A stretch of 64,000 bases of DNA from Casuarius casuarius. Taxonomy: Eukaryota > Chordata > Aves > Casuariiformes > Casuariidae. Shown piece by piece: positions 36,701-48,085 of this stretch. The DNA lies in NCBI GenBank assembly GCA_003342895.1, contig PTFA01000035.1:3102357-3166356 (forward strand), read 5' to 3'. The notes beneath the pieces were generated by a model that saw nothing but the letters and a program-made list of their open reading frames with translations, was not told the origin of the DNA and did not search any database. The position numbers were made by a program, and so were the translations under genes. The first letter of the stretch is position 1. Each line of letters begins with the position of its first letter.

Positions 36701-39700
36701 CTTGTAGGGTGTTAGCAGCTATGAAACCACCAGTGAAGATCAAAGTAAATTACTTAGGAATCACATGATCATACTGGCTGTGTGCTGCAATAGGAAGAGC
36801 AGTATTTCAGGAAGTAACGTATACTCTCTTAGCAAAGAAATTCATAAGTCTGAACTGTTAAGCAACAGAAACCGAACTAAGGTGTCATATTAAAAATATG
36901 CAGTTGGTAAGTGAACTCCCGAAATGGTCATACCAGCGTCTTTACAGAATGTGAATGTCATTTTAAATATGTCAGCCTGAAGACAGCAATATATATCTAA
37001 CATATATTTTGATCCCACTTTTCAGGGCATTTTGAGAATGCACCTGCCTTATCACAGGGTCACGCTCTTAGCAAATGCTCAGTTCACAGACAGACATCTA
37101 GTTGCCTGCCTGTTTCTGTATGGTATGAAATGCAGGTATGCTTTTCGAATTGCCTAGAGATGTGATGCCTTGCAGGAGCACAGCGCGGGGCGTCTTTTGC
37201 CCTGTATTTATTGCTTGGAGCCAGCATTTTGGGCATCCTCACAGGGTGCCGCACAGCTCCATGGCCATGGGATGGCTCTGCAGCAAGGCAGTATGCTGGA
37301 ACGAGTGGGAGCACCCAATCGGCTGCACTGAATTAAAAATAAGCTGATCTAAGACAGTGTACAATGTGGATACTATATGTAGTTCTTCGTTCTTTTTTGA
37401 GAGCTGAGGCTTTTCGATCACTTCAGGAATCCCTGGAGGGGAAGTCAGTAGCCTGAATAATGGCTGTTACGCTGCTCGTTTACCATCTTCGTCTGAGGGT
37501 CGTAACTAGCTTCATATCCCATTTTGCATCTGGCTAGTTCAGCATCATTTACCTAACTGAGATTTAAGCTACCATGCAAGCCTCCCTGTTTCTTCTCTCC
37601 ATAAGAGGGTCCCATAGTCTCCATCCAGAGACGGATTGATTGCGTGTAGTTTGCAGCAAAATGTCCTGATGTTTCCAGTAAACAATTTCTGCAGCAGTGG
37701 ATCCTTCTCAGAATGGCACTTTTCTCATTACATCTGTTTTGCTCAGGGAACTGCGTGTCTGTAGTTTCATGCCCACCGTGGTGCTAACAGTCTGTTCACT
37801 CCCAGCAAGGCTAAGCTAGTAACAAGCTTCTTTTAGTGTGTTAAAGATTAAGAGTAATGGGCTCCTCTCAAAATTATAAACAGGTTGAGATGTTTTGCCT
37901 TTCATCTAACAGTTAACTATTATGCTTTCTGAAACTGGAACGTGTTTTAAGTGACCTTATTCAAGATTTGCCTGTAATACAGACCCTATATATACACAGT
38001 GTAACCATGAACACCAACTTTTTCTTTTCCAGATGAGCTGGGAAGTGAAAATGTAAAAAGGTAAAGTTTATGGATATTACTCATTTTTCTGATTCTTTTG
38101 CTCTAACAGGACATCATAATTTTAACTCCTTTATTATCTGGTTTAATTTAGCCATACTGTAAACATTCCTACCGTTTGCAATTATTCCAGTAACTAGCTC
38201 TACGGGCTGCTAAAGGGACTATAGGGCAGACCCAAAATAGTTGACTGAGGTGTGATCTCATTATTTAGCAAGCAGAGGAGGCATAAGACCAGAACAAGAG
38301 TACAGGAGTTAACATTAGCCGAGGCGAGCGCTATCGTACAAGGACTCACCACCTGTAACGCCTCCCCTACCTGCTGTAGGTATCCCTGGCTCTGCCACTG
38401 TCGAGACACCACAAGGTATAGGTATACCATGAGCAAAGGAGATCAGTTCCCAGTCCCATCATATGCTTTTACTATCCAGAATAAGCTCTGTGTCTTACTC
38501 CCCTGTTTTTCAAGTTTGTCTTCTCACTCTTACATGAGACAGAAAAGATCTCCCAGCTGCCATGGAAGTGATTCTTGAGCTGCTGGAAAAACAAGCTGGA
38601 AGTTGCATGGTTCTCATCTGAGTGATAATTTTTATCATTACCTTTTATTGAGCTCCATCTTGATAATGAGTGATGGAAGTTATTAAAATGGGTTCTTGGG
38701 GGGATAAAGGTATGTCTCTGCTAAAATAGTTTTTTTACAGTGCAAGTCTAGGAATGATCAGTAAAGGGAAAAGTAAATGGAGATACTAAAATAAATACAG
38801 AGTTACTATAGTTATAACCTTTCCTTTTTAAGTTGCTGCCAATGTCAGTCATAGTTCAGATGAAACTTTAGGCCCTGTGCTTTTATCCTTGGAGCAATAG
38901 GACTTTAGCTATGTGTTCCAGTAGAGCTGAGATTAACTGTTTTATTTTTCAGTTTTCTATTTGCAGTAGGGACCATTCTTGAACAGTCACACTGGTCCTG
39001 TGCTCACAGATATCCCCAAACTATACTGTCTGAATCCCTGAACAGCTTGGCATGTGATGTTGCACCAAGCCCATGTCATGCTGACTGACAGCACACAGCC
39101 GACCTATTTGCAGCTATTTCATTCTTACCCCCTGGACTGACATATTTTCAGCTTACTAGACCAAGACAGCTTTCCAGAAATGCAATCCTGGAAGACTTGT
39201 CTCTTGGAAGAGCAAGTCTTATACAAAATTACTATGTTATAGGTTTATTGAATTAAGCATTTTGTGTAATGCCTTTTTTTTTTCCCCTCCTCCTCTCAAG
39301 TCCTATTTTTGAAGAAGACACGCCCTCTGTTATGGAGATAGAAATGGAAGAGCTTGATAAATGGATGAACAGCATGAACAAAAATGGTACATGGTAACCC
39401 CTCTACTCCATCATCCCTCTCTTTCTAGCTGAGGTAGATACCATGAATAGAAAATCAATGCAAGGCATTTTGTATTTGTATCACTGATTTTCCTAAAACA
39501 TTTTTAGTTGTGTTCTTGACTCCCTGCTACAAAAATAGCAGCACAAATGTCAGGGGTAGAATTTTTCAGAGAAGTATTTTAGTTTGTGTGGGAGCTTATT
39601 TTTAACATATGATGGAATATCATAAATGTTTTGAGTTTCCAGTAGAAGCTTTTATTAAACACAAGTATAGCTGTAAACAGTATTTATAGTTTTAAATACT

Positions 39701-42700
39701 TTTTTTTAATGCTAAATAGCAGTTTATTTGAAGCATCTAGTCCTGTCAGCCTTCAGAGTTTCTACAGTTATGTGCTCCATATTGTGCTATTGTAGAAGAA
39801 ACAGCTGTTTACTCATAGGTCAGAATGCTGTTTGCTTAAAACTGCTGCCAGGATCCTCCTCCAGGCTTGTCACTACGACTACATCCCTCCCCTCTTTGTG
39901 TCCTTCCCCTCCCTTGCCACCTCTCTGTCATCGAACACAAGCTGCTCCTCGCTGCCAGCACCCTTCGCCATATATAGCCTCTCTGTCAGGTCCATCAGCC
40001 CATGGAGCAATTGGTACCCACCATAACTACCACCGCCAGCATCATCAACTTCCTTTTAGATACTTCTCTTTGAAGTATCTTATATTTTTTCCCCATTTTT
40101 CTCCCAGCTGAAATCTCCCAGTCAAAATTTTTTAAGGCCTTACATCCTCCTTCATGGCTCTCCTCAAAAAAATGCAGGTCTTCTGTAAGGCACTGTTTAA
40201 ATGAGACTTGATGGTGAAATGGTACATGGAAAGCTGTGCTAACAGCCCTTCATTGGCTAAGAAATGCTGAAATCCTGGTATTTTTTTCATTCCTGATCCC
40301 TTGCCTTACATCCACACAGCTCATTTGCCTGACTTCCTAGAGACATTTTGTTTTCAGGATATAAAACTCTTTGGAGCATTTCTTTACATTAGCACAGTGC
40401 TCCACGTGATGGGGTTTTGACCTTCTCAGTCTGTAAGCACTAGCAGAAAACATGTGCTAAGCAACAGTAGTGAAATAAAGGCATTAAATACAGTGCATGG
40501 GGAAACAGCGCTGCAAAATGATGTTAAAAATTCTGTGGAGAAAAGGGAGCAAACATTTTACATAATGCTTTTTCAGTACTGTTCCCTAAACTGCAGCCCC
40601 AAATTCTTGGCTGGATTAGTGCTGTGAAAGTGTAGGTGCAACCATAAACAGGGGAAGATTAACAAATAGTTCTCCTCATTGTAGTTTATGGTAAACAGTC
40701 CTCAAAGTAGTTCATTTGTATGTGTGTACACAAGCAACTGTAATATATATAATAAAAAAAATTACCACAATGCCTATCAAAGAACAGGAGGCTTTAAAAC
40801 ACGTAACATTTATGCTACATGGAGTAAGCAGATATTACAGATAAAAGGATGTACAAAAAACATGCTGCAGTTTTAAATTCTATAATAGCTGCACCAAAAA
40901 GTTGATGCAATTTTGAAATAAATAGAGGAGAATTGCTGAGAGTAACTATACTCTTGTTTCTTATCGTTTTTTAGCTGAATGTGAATGTCTGCCTACTGTA
41001 AAAGAAGAAGAAAAAGAATCAATTGCCAACCCAAGGTACTTTTAATTCACTATATTATTTGAAGAAACATGGTCCATGTCATTCCAAATTTTATATATAT
41101 AATTATAAAACAGACTGATTTTTTGGTCTATTTAAATTTTAAAGGTTTTATATGTAAGGACTTTGATTTCAATTCAAACAAATGATTTGACGCTCTTTTA
41201 TTTTTACACCAGTCGCTGCCTGTAAATTGCACCCATAAATAATCTTGCAGTTGTAAACCTGTGTGAGACAGACAACCAGATGGCACAGACGGAGTTTCAC
41301 TAGCTGATCAGATTTTAATCACAGTTTCCTGAGGTGTTAATACAAGCGTTCAGAATAGCTTTCTTGGCACTTGTCACCAACAAGGGCCAATGCGAAGGGA
41401 AGCACCCAGTTCCCCTATGCCATGAGGTGCCTATATGTCCCTGAGAACCACTGCCAAATGTCTCACCTGTGTTTTTGACCTGCTGGACAATGGTTTGACT
41501 GACCCTAGGAGAAAGCCAAAGGATTTTCCTGGTGCCCCCAGTGCAGTGCTCTCCAGGAGCTGGCACTAACTCGCGGTCCCACATAGAGATCCCAGGGAGG
41601 GCATGCTAGTTGGATGCAAAAGCACAGTCCCAAGAGCTTGAAAACTTTAAAACTTTCCGGATGGTTTCTTCAGGATTTTGGCCAGAACTCCAGAATCCTG
41701 CTCAAATTCCAATTTTTGCTAATTAAAACCAAGTCTGGGGTTTCAGCTGGCAGCAAGGGGCTGCATGTCACTTCTGCCCACGCAGTCATGGTGCAGCTGT
41801 GTTTCAGGGATGTGTGAAGCAACTCTTCTCTGTGCTAGATTACAATAACAAACAATGAAACCATGCTGCTCGCCAAGAAAATCCTTCATGCGGGAGATGC
41901 AGGGGATGCAAGCAGCCAAGGATGTGAGCAGGGGCACCTGAGGGAGACAGTGCAGAGAGAGGCACCAGGGGATGGCCTGGCAGGGATGGAGGGAGCAGGA
42001 ATGGGGGCTTCCAGTGGCAGCCAGATGTTAAGCCAGCTCAGCCCTGACACCAAAGCACCCCTCCGACAGAGCTGTGCTCACCACTGCAGACCTCCATAAT
42101 ATCTCATCCCTCTCTTTTTTAACTTTCCTTGCTCAGGAATGAAATAGTGGTGACATTAAATCATCATTGCTGGAGAGTTTACAACTCAGTTTCTCTAAAG
42201 CTGTTGTTTCAGGATAGCTTCAGAATATGGCATCTGCATTGCCACTATTCGTATTTAAAAGGCTTCCCTTTGTGACTGTTACAAGAGAAATCGTCCTTTT
42301 TTAAACAAAAGTTTAGACTCCAGTGGTCCAGATGCAATCAAGCCCAGTAATTTCACACTGAGACCCTGTGAAAAGATGCTGCATTCACAAGTCATTCTGG
42401 TTTTCCCTTCCAGCCTCTAAATGATAATTCACAAGAGGAAAATTGATAAGGATAAGTAACTGCAAAATATTTCTCTAAAAATGGATTTGCTAACTGCACT
42501 GCTTGCAGTAATAGGGAGCCTAAGACAAAGTGTTCTTGAGCCATATGTTAACACCAGCAGTTATAACTCATACTATAAAGGGATTTTTAGGTACAACAGC
42601 ATCCTCAGCATTATGTTTGCTTTCCAGAACTTAAACAGTCATTTTCAGAAAAATCACATGACCTACCAGCCTGAGTTGTCTTTTTAAATATTGTCCTTGT

Positions 42701-45700
42701 TAGAGTGCTCTTGCACTTGAATTACATTAATGTAAGTCAAGAGGCATGGTTTCTATTCCTGACTGGCAAAAGGCATCTTTGGGTTACCCGCTGCTTCAGG
42801 TTCCCCCCCTGTAAAATAGGGATATTGTCAAGTCAAAGCACAATAGTGAGGCTTAAGCCTTGATTCAAATAGCAACCCCATTGAGATATGTGTGCTTCAG
42901 TCTGAGTGAAGATACACACACTGTTTAAGCGCACATTCTTAAAATCAGTACCTTAGGACCAAACTTTAAAAATATTTATGTCTTTAAGGAATAGGAAGGC
43001 AAAAAAACACAAATAAAGAGATGAGATTTATCTTTAAAACAGAGCTGCTCAGAAAAAGGATATTATTTAAATACAAAGTGCAAGATTATTAGGTTCAGTT
43101 TCAGATTCTGGAATATCGCTTTGTTTGGGAAAATTTATTCTCAAATTATGTTAATTCCTTTCTAGATGTTATTGATGATGTCTCAACGTGGGAAACATTT
43201 ACCTTATTAAACACATTTTTTGGGTGTTATTTTCCTTCTTAATTCAAAATGCTGGGGAGAGTTAATCAAGACTCAAATATTTTGAACTATCAACTGATTT
43301 TGATAAAATAGCATTTTGAAAACATCTCAGACAAAGCATTTTAATAATAACATTTTGACATTTTCAGAATGAATTTTGTTCCAAAACTACTTTTCAGAGT
43401 AAGTCACTTTTTAATATAAGTTTTAAAAAGACATTAAAGACAAGAGCACTGCAGTGTTGAAATATTTCTAAGTTAAGTGTTTTCCTCAACTCAAAACTAC
43501 TTTTTCAAATTTCATTTTGCATGAAATTTTGAAATGTGCTTCATTTCTGAGGGAAAAAATATTTGAAATTGTGGGATTTCCTGGTAAACAAAAAATCGGT
43601 TCCCATTCATTTTGCAGCTGAACGTTATCACACCAAGGTGTATTTTTTTCTGACCAAACTGTTTTAGCTGAATAAATAATGCTCAAAAGAGAACTGTATA
43701 TAAATAAATAGATCTGCTTCAGCAGCTCTTTGAGGAAGAAATGCAAAAGACACTGAAGTGAAACAAAGCTATTATTATAGCAAAAATTCTTACTAATGGG
43801 CATGAAGGCACAATAGGCAAGACATGACAGTCCTGGCTCTTTTGTTGATGTAGGTCTCCTGCCTTGTGCACAAGCCCACTGAGTTATGTATTAAGGGATA
43901 TATCTTGCCTTTGAAACCCAGTACTAAAATGCTGCTTCCACTACAGCAGAGAGAACCAAGAAATCTCACTAGCTTTGCCGGATTTCAGTGCAAGCCCACA
44001 CGGGGAGGAGCTGGGCTCAGGGGAGGCAGACGAGAGCTGAGGCGCGTGTGTCGCCCAGGCGGGAGCGAGATGAATCTCTTCTCGGGGGACCTTCGCTACC
44101 CTCACAAGCAGAGGCGCAGCCTGTCCACTTCCCAACATCAGGCTTTGAACTGATGAATACAGTGAAGCAAACCCAGCCCACTTTATCCCACAGGCTGAGG
44201 ATGTTTGGTTTTCTTTGAGTGCAGCTTGGCATCCTCCCACTCTTCCCATCCCCAAAGGGTAGCTCTTTCTTATGGAGGGATGTTCTGCGTGGGGAAGAAA
44301 CTGGAACAGAAAGGAACACTTCCTTCCCAGCCTATGTCTCAGTTCAGCAAGGTACTTAAGAAAACATGCAAAATATTAAGATTATGACTGACCCTTTAAA
44401 CTTCAATAGTGGTTTTCAAACTATGTAGCCTTAGAAATCTTAATTAGCACAGTTTTCCAATTTAAAGTCTAAAGATTTATTTTTAAGTTGAAAAAGTAAA
44501 GCAAAAATCTCCATACTCATTTTTTTTCCATTGTATAGTTCTTACAACAAGCTATAAACGGAGCTCTAACAATAATTCTGCATGTTTTTCTTTTTGTGCA
44601 ATGCTGTGTTACAACATACAGCAGCTCTAGTCTTACCACAATCCTATATTGCTCACAGCCCCTTACCCCAAATATTTTTAACTTCTTTTTTTCAGTGTTT
44701 AAAATGTTATGTTTTTTCCTTTGTGCAAAAGGCCTCTTCCTTGGTAGAGCTTAAGGGCAAGGTGACATTTTATGGCTCAGCTTTTTGTACTCATATATTT
44801 TGTAATGCAACGCAGCCAGGATGTGTTGGAGCAAAGGTCTTGTAAACAGCCTGTATGTAGCTGTAATTGCAGCACCCTGCTAACTCCAGCTAGCAGGGCT
44901 TCGAGGGCAGGGTGCTTTTTGGGTATCTTTGCCTCTGTCTTTGTGGGCAAAGACAGACAAGATAAGGGAGGCTGGGAATCAGGGCATGTCACTCCCCCCG
45001 ATGGTTCGACAACAGACGGCACCAGGAGGGAGCTGGATTGGGGCTGGATATGGCCTTTTTATGGATATGGATATGGATATGGACATGCCACATGTCACAG
45101 CCATCATTCCACCCCAGCATTGCGGTAACCAGAGGGGGACCCACCCGCTCAGCCTGAATCCAAGCGCTATCCTGCTCCATGTTATGGAGATACCAGCTGC
45201 AGCCCCAAGGAAGGGGTGCAAGTCCAGGGGAGGACTCTACCATGCTGTCAATGTGGACCAAAATCTAACCAGATGATAAAAATGTTGCATTTTTAATGAT
45301 GGTGTGAACAAAACAGATCATTAAGAAATGCCAGAGAGCAAACTGTTTAGGCGGAAACCAGAAGGACAAAAAGAAAATTCAGCTGTTTTGAGGCTAGATT
45401 TAATATAAAAATTCCACATGTAAAAAACTATCCTAAAGTGTGGGAAGAGGGGTATTTGATTTCTGAGTCCTTGCCTGGGAACAGAAGAAAGCTTGCACTG
45501 CACTGTCTCTTTAGACAGCAGAGAGATCAGAGCAGCCCTTGCTCACAGTATCTAGCACCACAGCTGGATTCACTTCATGCATTGCATGGCTGACACATTT
45601 GTTTTCTGGTAACACCTTCCTGCAGACTGAAAAAATAGTATGGAATATTTTTTTTTTGCTGAGAGACAAGTGATCAAACAGCATGACACAAGTGTTTTTT

Positions 45701-45735
45701 CTTTTTCATGTACACACAGTGATGGTGAATCATGA
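27688..45735 (+). CDS. TMEM154: Transmembrane protein 154, spliced over at least six coding exons
   Basis: The gene was assembled from phase-compatible exons: 27688-27754, 35934-36251, (candidate 37026-37058), 38033-38060, 39301-39386, 40975-41035 and 45720-45735. The product is 191 aa, or 202 with the optional exon; human TMEM154 is about 183 aa. Residues 1-21 are a signal peptide. Residues about 23-97 are a Ser/Thr/Pro-rich ectodomain with N-glycosylation sequons N26-E-T and N87-D-S. Residues about 98-119 form a membrane helix, followed by the basic stop-transfer HHKRKKSK. The tail carries the conserved LGSENVK, PIFEEDTPSVMEIEMEELDK and WMNSMN stretches and ends SDGES, as in mammals. It is a type I plasma-membrane protein of poorly known function. 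Variants of the sheep orthologue are known to affect lentivirus susceptibility. The order after TIGD4 on the same strand matches human 4q31.3. Confidence 0.93.
29280..29560. other. GC-rich intronic patch, possible alternative promoter or exon
   Basis: A GCTGCTGCTGCGGCGG-rich stretch with CpGs stands out in AT-rich intron 1. It contains GGGGCAAG followed by GTGAGG, a good splice donor that would leave phase 1 as exon 2 requires. The + frame into that donor has no ATG after its last upstream stop, so it would have to be untranslated. The 27688 exon is a much better coding first exon. Confidence 0.3.
32524..32551. repeat. 14-bp perfect tandem duplication
   Basis: GGTTTAGACAAAGC occurs twice in direct succession. 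Confidence 0.9.
34525..34705 (-). repeat. MIR-type SINE fragment, reverse orientation
   Basis: The order of blocks matches reverse-orientation MIR: CTCTAATCCCAGTTTTCC, then a CTTTGTGTCCCTGAG segment, TTTCTCATTTGTAAATGAAG, ATGATAACTGCTCATCTC, and ATTATGAAGATTAATGTG leading into an AAGCATTTAAAATGCTAAG segment. Relatively well preserved for a bird. Confidence 0.78.
35934..36251 (+). CDS. TMEM154: TMEM154 coding exon 2: ectodomain and membrane helix
   Basis: The acceptor is TTTGGCAG and the donor is CAAG followed by GTAAAA. The exon encodes the Ser/Thr/Pro-rich ectodomain, the helix LIYVVPVVLLVLLILLITFF and the basic HHKRKKSKQ anchor. Phase in and phase out are both 1. If the donor is skipped, the frame runs on to a TGA at 36305-36307, giving a truncated tail. 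Confidence 0.92.
36252..38032 (+). other. TMEM154 intron(s) between membrane exon and first conserved tail exon
   Basis: Non-coding apart from the candidate small exon at 37026-37058. GC-richer DNA at 37180-37330 has short frames on both strands that are not recognisable. Confidence 0.7.
37026..37058 (+). CDS. TMEM154: Candidate TMEM154 coding micro-exon (11 codons)
   Basis: The acceptor is TTTTCAG. Thirty-three bases keep the phase-1 frame and would add GHFENAPALSQ between KSKQ and DELGSENVK. The human protein has a comparable short Ser/Gln-rich stretch at this place, which is why I looked for it. The donor GTCACG is poor, so the exon may be optional, non-functional or mis-identified. Skipping it keeps the reading frame. 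Confidence 0.35.
38033..38060 (+). CDS. TMEM154: TMEM154 tail exon (LGSENVK)
   Basis: A 28-base exon lies between TTTTCCAG and GTAAAG. With the split codons it gives DELGSENVKS. LGSENVK is identical to the mammalian tail as I recall it. Far too short for ORF callers; found by phase and homology. Confidence 0.9.
39301..39386 (+). CDS. TMEM154: TMEM154 tail exon (EEDTPSVMEIEMEELDKW)
   Basis: The acceptor follows a long pyrimidine tract (CCTCCTCTCAAG) and the donor is GTACAT. It encodes the acidic, strongly conserved cytoplasmic segment ending DKWMNSMNKN. It enters in phase 2 and leaves in phase 1. Confidence 0.95.
40975..41035 (+). CDS. TMEM154: TMEM154 tail exon (CECLPTVKEEEKES)
   Basis: It lies between CGTTTTTTAG and GTACTT. 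It continues the frame as AECECLPTVKEEEKESIANP, matching the mammalian CLPTLKEEKES region. Phase 1 in, phase 2 out. Confidence 0.93.
42720..42880 (-). repeat. MIR-type SINE fragment, reverse orientation, in TMEM154 last intron
   Basis: TTTCTATTCCTGACTGGC, CATCTTTGGGTTACCCGC and the typical CCTGTAAAATAGGGATATTG are ordered as in reverse-orientation MIR. Confidence 0.65.
45060..45083. repeat. (TATGGA)4 hexamer repeat
   Basis: Four copies of the hexamer followed by a degenerate fifth. It creates the YGYGYG and DMDMDM artefacts in overlapping frames. Confidence 0.9.
45720..45735 (+). CDS. TMEM154: TMEM154 terminal coding exon
   Basis: The acceptor is TACACACAG. The split codon plus five codons give SDGES then TGA, matching the SDSES-type C-terminus of mammals. 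Only 16 coding bases; the rest of the exon is 3' UTR. Confidence 0.88.
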
Positions 45736-46700
45736 AGTCAAAACAGCAAAGAACTGGTTAAAGGGAAGCAGCACACAAGCTAACGATCCCCCAGATACTG
45801 GATGAACTGGATTTAAGTGTAATTCACCTCAAAAAGCCAGAGAAGCAAATTCTTTTGTTGTGCCCTGCTGCATACATTCTTCAGAAAAGAAACACCACCA
45901 AGGGGGAAAAAAATAAAAAATAAAAAAAGGAAAAGCACTATAGGAAGGTTAGGGATCCGACTTAAACCCATTCTACAATGAGATTCATCACCTATAAAGA
46001 GAAGCCTCCATTTCTGTTTCATCTTTTTTTTCCCCAAAACGTTATCAAAATAGTAAATGTTTCTACGCAGTTCTCCAATGCTGCATAGTGCAGCATGTAA
46101 AACCACTCATGTTCCACGTTTGTTTTTTTTCAGTATAAACAGCGTCCACAATTCTGGATTGCACTGGTTTAGCAGTTTAAACGAGAAAGTTAAGTTCATA
46201 CCTATGCAATGTTTATTTTTTAATTTGCTTTTTGATAATGGTGCACTGGTTTGCACAGGACTTCCACTGGTGAAGTAAAAGACTAGGACTGACAGAACAG
46301 CTCTTGAGGACAAACCAAACAGCTGAACAGCCTCTCTCAAAGGAGTCTCCGGGAAGCGACTGCAGCCCAGCAAGGGCACAATCTTTGTAGCATGCTTTTT
46401 GATTTTCAAATTAAAGACATTGTAGAAAAGACAAATATTATTTTGAGATTTCCTTTCAGTTAATTATCTACACAGATCAGTACTCCGTGTTAGCTCTCAC
46501 CATTTAATCCTTCTCTCTAGTCAGTGCTGTTCTCTAATAATAATAATCTACTTTTAGGAATATTCAACTCAAAAATGATTCTTTTACAAAAAACAGGTTG
46601 GAAAATTGAAGAATTCAATACTCACACCAAACACAAGTTTAGATAAATAAACGTGTTATTCATAACAGCTTGCTCAAGATTTTGAGATGCAATAAAGATC
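45736..46700 (+). other. TMEM154 3' UTR (extent inferred)
   Basis: Poly(A) signals in order are ATTAAA at 46410-46415, AATAAA at 46646-46651 and AATAAA at 46691-46696. The last two are close together and are the likeliest main site, giving a 3' UTR of about 1 kb. Confidence 0.5.
46646..46696 (+). terminator. Paired AATAAA poly(A) signals, likely TMEM154 3' end
   Basis: Two canonical hexamers within 50 bases, about 0.9 kb after the TMEM154 stop codon. Confidence 0.5.
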
Positions 46701-47699
46701 TCAAGTCCTTCAGTTTTTGAATCTTCAGCTTCAGAAAAAACAAGTAAACAAAATCCCAAAACCTTTGGGGTGACAATTAACAGTCACCAGCAGCTGACAA
46801 ACACAAGGGAGGGTTCAACTTTGTGAATAATTGAGAATCCGCCAGATCATAAAACGAAAAGATGTTTACAACTAACAGTTTTCTGAATATGAATTGACTA
46901 ATAATTTCTTCAAAGAGTACAAGAGCTGTTCATTGTTTCCAAACAATTTATTGCAAATATTGGATTTTAAAATATGAGTGATAGTGATTTAATTTTTCCT
47001 GCTTGAATGCTTTTTAACTTTGTTCTCTAGAATATCGGTTTCAAATAATGCAATCACAAAAAAAAGTCTGAAATTAAGTAAATGAAAAGTGGAAGTAAAT
47101 ATTTTCAGACTCAGCTTTGTTAGGAACTTCTTTTTAATAGAACAAAAGTGTTACCCTAGCATGTTCTACCGCTTGCAAAGCAGAAATGTGAAGATGCCCA
47201 AACCAGTGAGTGTTTTCTCCCACATTCCATGGAAAAAGATGTATTTTGACACTTACTGGCTGGGTGGGTGGATGGCAGTCAGTGGCAATGCAGTAGTTTG
47301 CAATGACAGTGTCAAGTGGTGACTCTTGCCCTACCTTGCTCCAGGCCATGTGACTCTGCATCCAGAAGCTACAGCTTCTCCCTGAAGCTTGTTGAGGCAG
47401 AGCTTGGACATAAAGAAAAAAACATTTTTTTGGTCTCTGGAGACTTATCTAACTCAGCAAAATGACTTAATACAGCATAACTCAGCTCTGACATGGTGAT
47501 CCTTCACCCTGTCTTAGGTCTATGATAGTGTGAGTAATGCAATAACTCAGTCTGCTAGGGCATTTGAGAATAGACTGCATGTCATGTACATGTTTTGTTG
47601 TTGATTTTGGATTAAGATAAATGATGGATGGTCCTGTTGTCAACCAAAGTGTTGCATGGTTTCAAGTAAGTTTCTTACAGAGGTTTAATTTCACTTTAA
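46701..47699. other. Intergenic, nothing recognised
   Basis: AT-rich; no frame or repeat identified. Confidence 0.55.
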
Positions 47700-48085
47700 A
47701 AAAAGATTTAACTTCAGCTTGGTGAAATGTATTTTCTGTAAACTCATGTTAGTAAGCATTAATTCTTATTCCAAAATTCATGATTAATCAATTTCTACAT
47801 CAAGCTTGAAAATCAGTTTTGCCCAGAACTAATGTCAACGTGACTGCTTTATAATTATCGGGGTTATTTCATTTGCCCTTTCAAAAAACCGGTATGCCAG
47901 GAAGTTTATTTCCATCTTCTGCAACTTTCCAAGTATTTCAAAATACAAAATAGTGGTTTGGATAGTTCCTTGGCCAATTTTGAACAGAAATTATTTGGAT
48001 CTTCTGCTTTTTAAAAATCCACATTTGAGTTACTGTTGAAAAAGATAGCATTTCATCAAATCTTATCTGGCTTTTTCCCCTACTG
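47700..48085 (-). mobile_element. Ancient L3/CR1-clade LINE fragment, antisense
   Basis: The + strand runs parallel to the reverse complement of an L3/CR1 reverse-transcriptase region. Blocks in order are a TAAACTCATGTTAGTAAGC segment, CCAAAATTCATGATTAATCA, ACGTGACTGCTTTATAATTA, CATTTGCCCTTTCAAAAAAC, CCATCTTCTGCAACTTTCC, AGTGGTTTGGATAGTTCC and ATTATTTGGATCTTCTGC. It is too decayed to hold an open frame. Limits are approximate. Confidence 0.68.

Larger units (their letters stand above)
41036..45719 (+). other. TMEM154 last intron
   Basis: Besides the MIR fragment, an AT-rich stretch at 43240-43600 is full of 'gaaattttgaaatg'-like motifs that resemble a very old sauropsid repeat. TAGTGGTTTTCAAACT at about 44408-44423 resembles a hAT-transposon terminus. 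GC-richer patches at 41880-42090 and 43980-44130 have unremarkable short frames. Confidence 0.6.
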
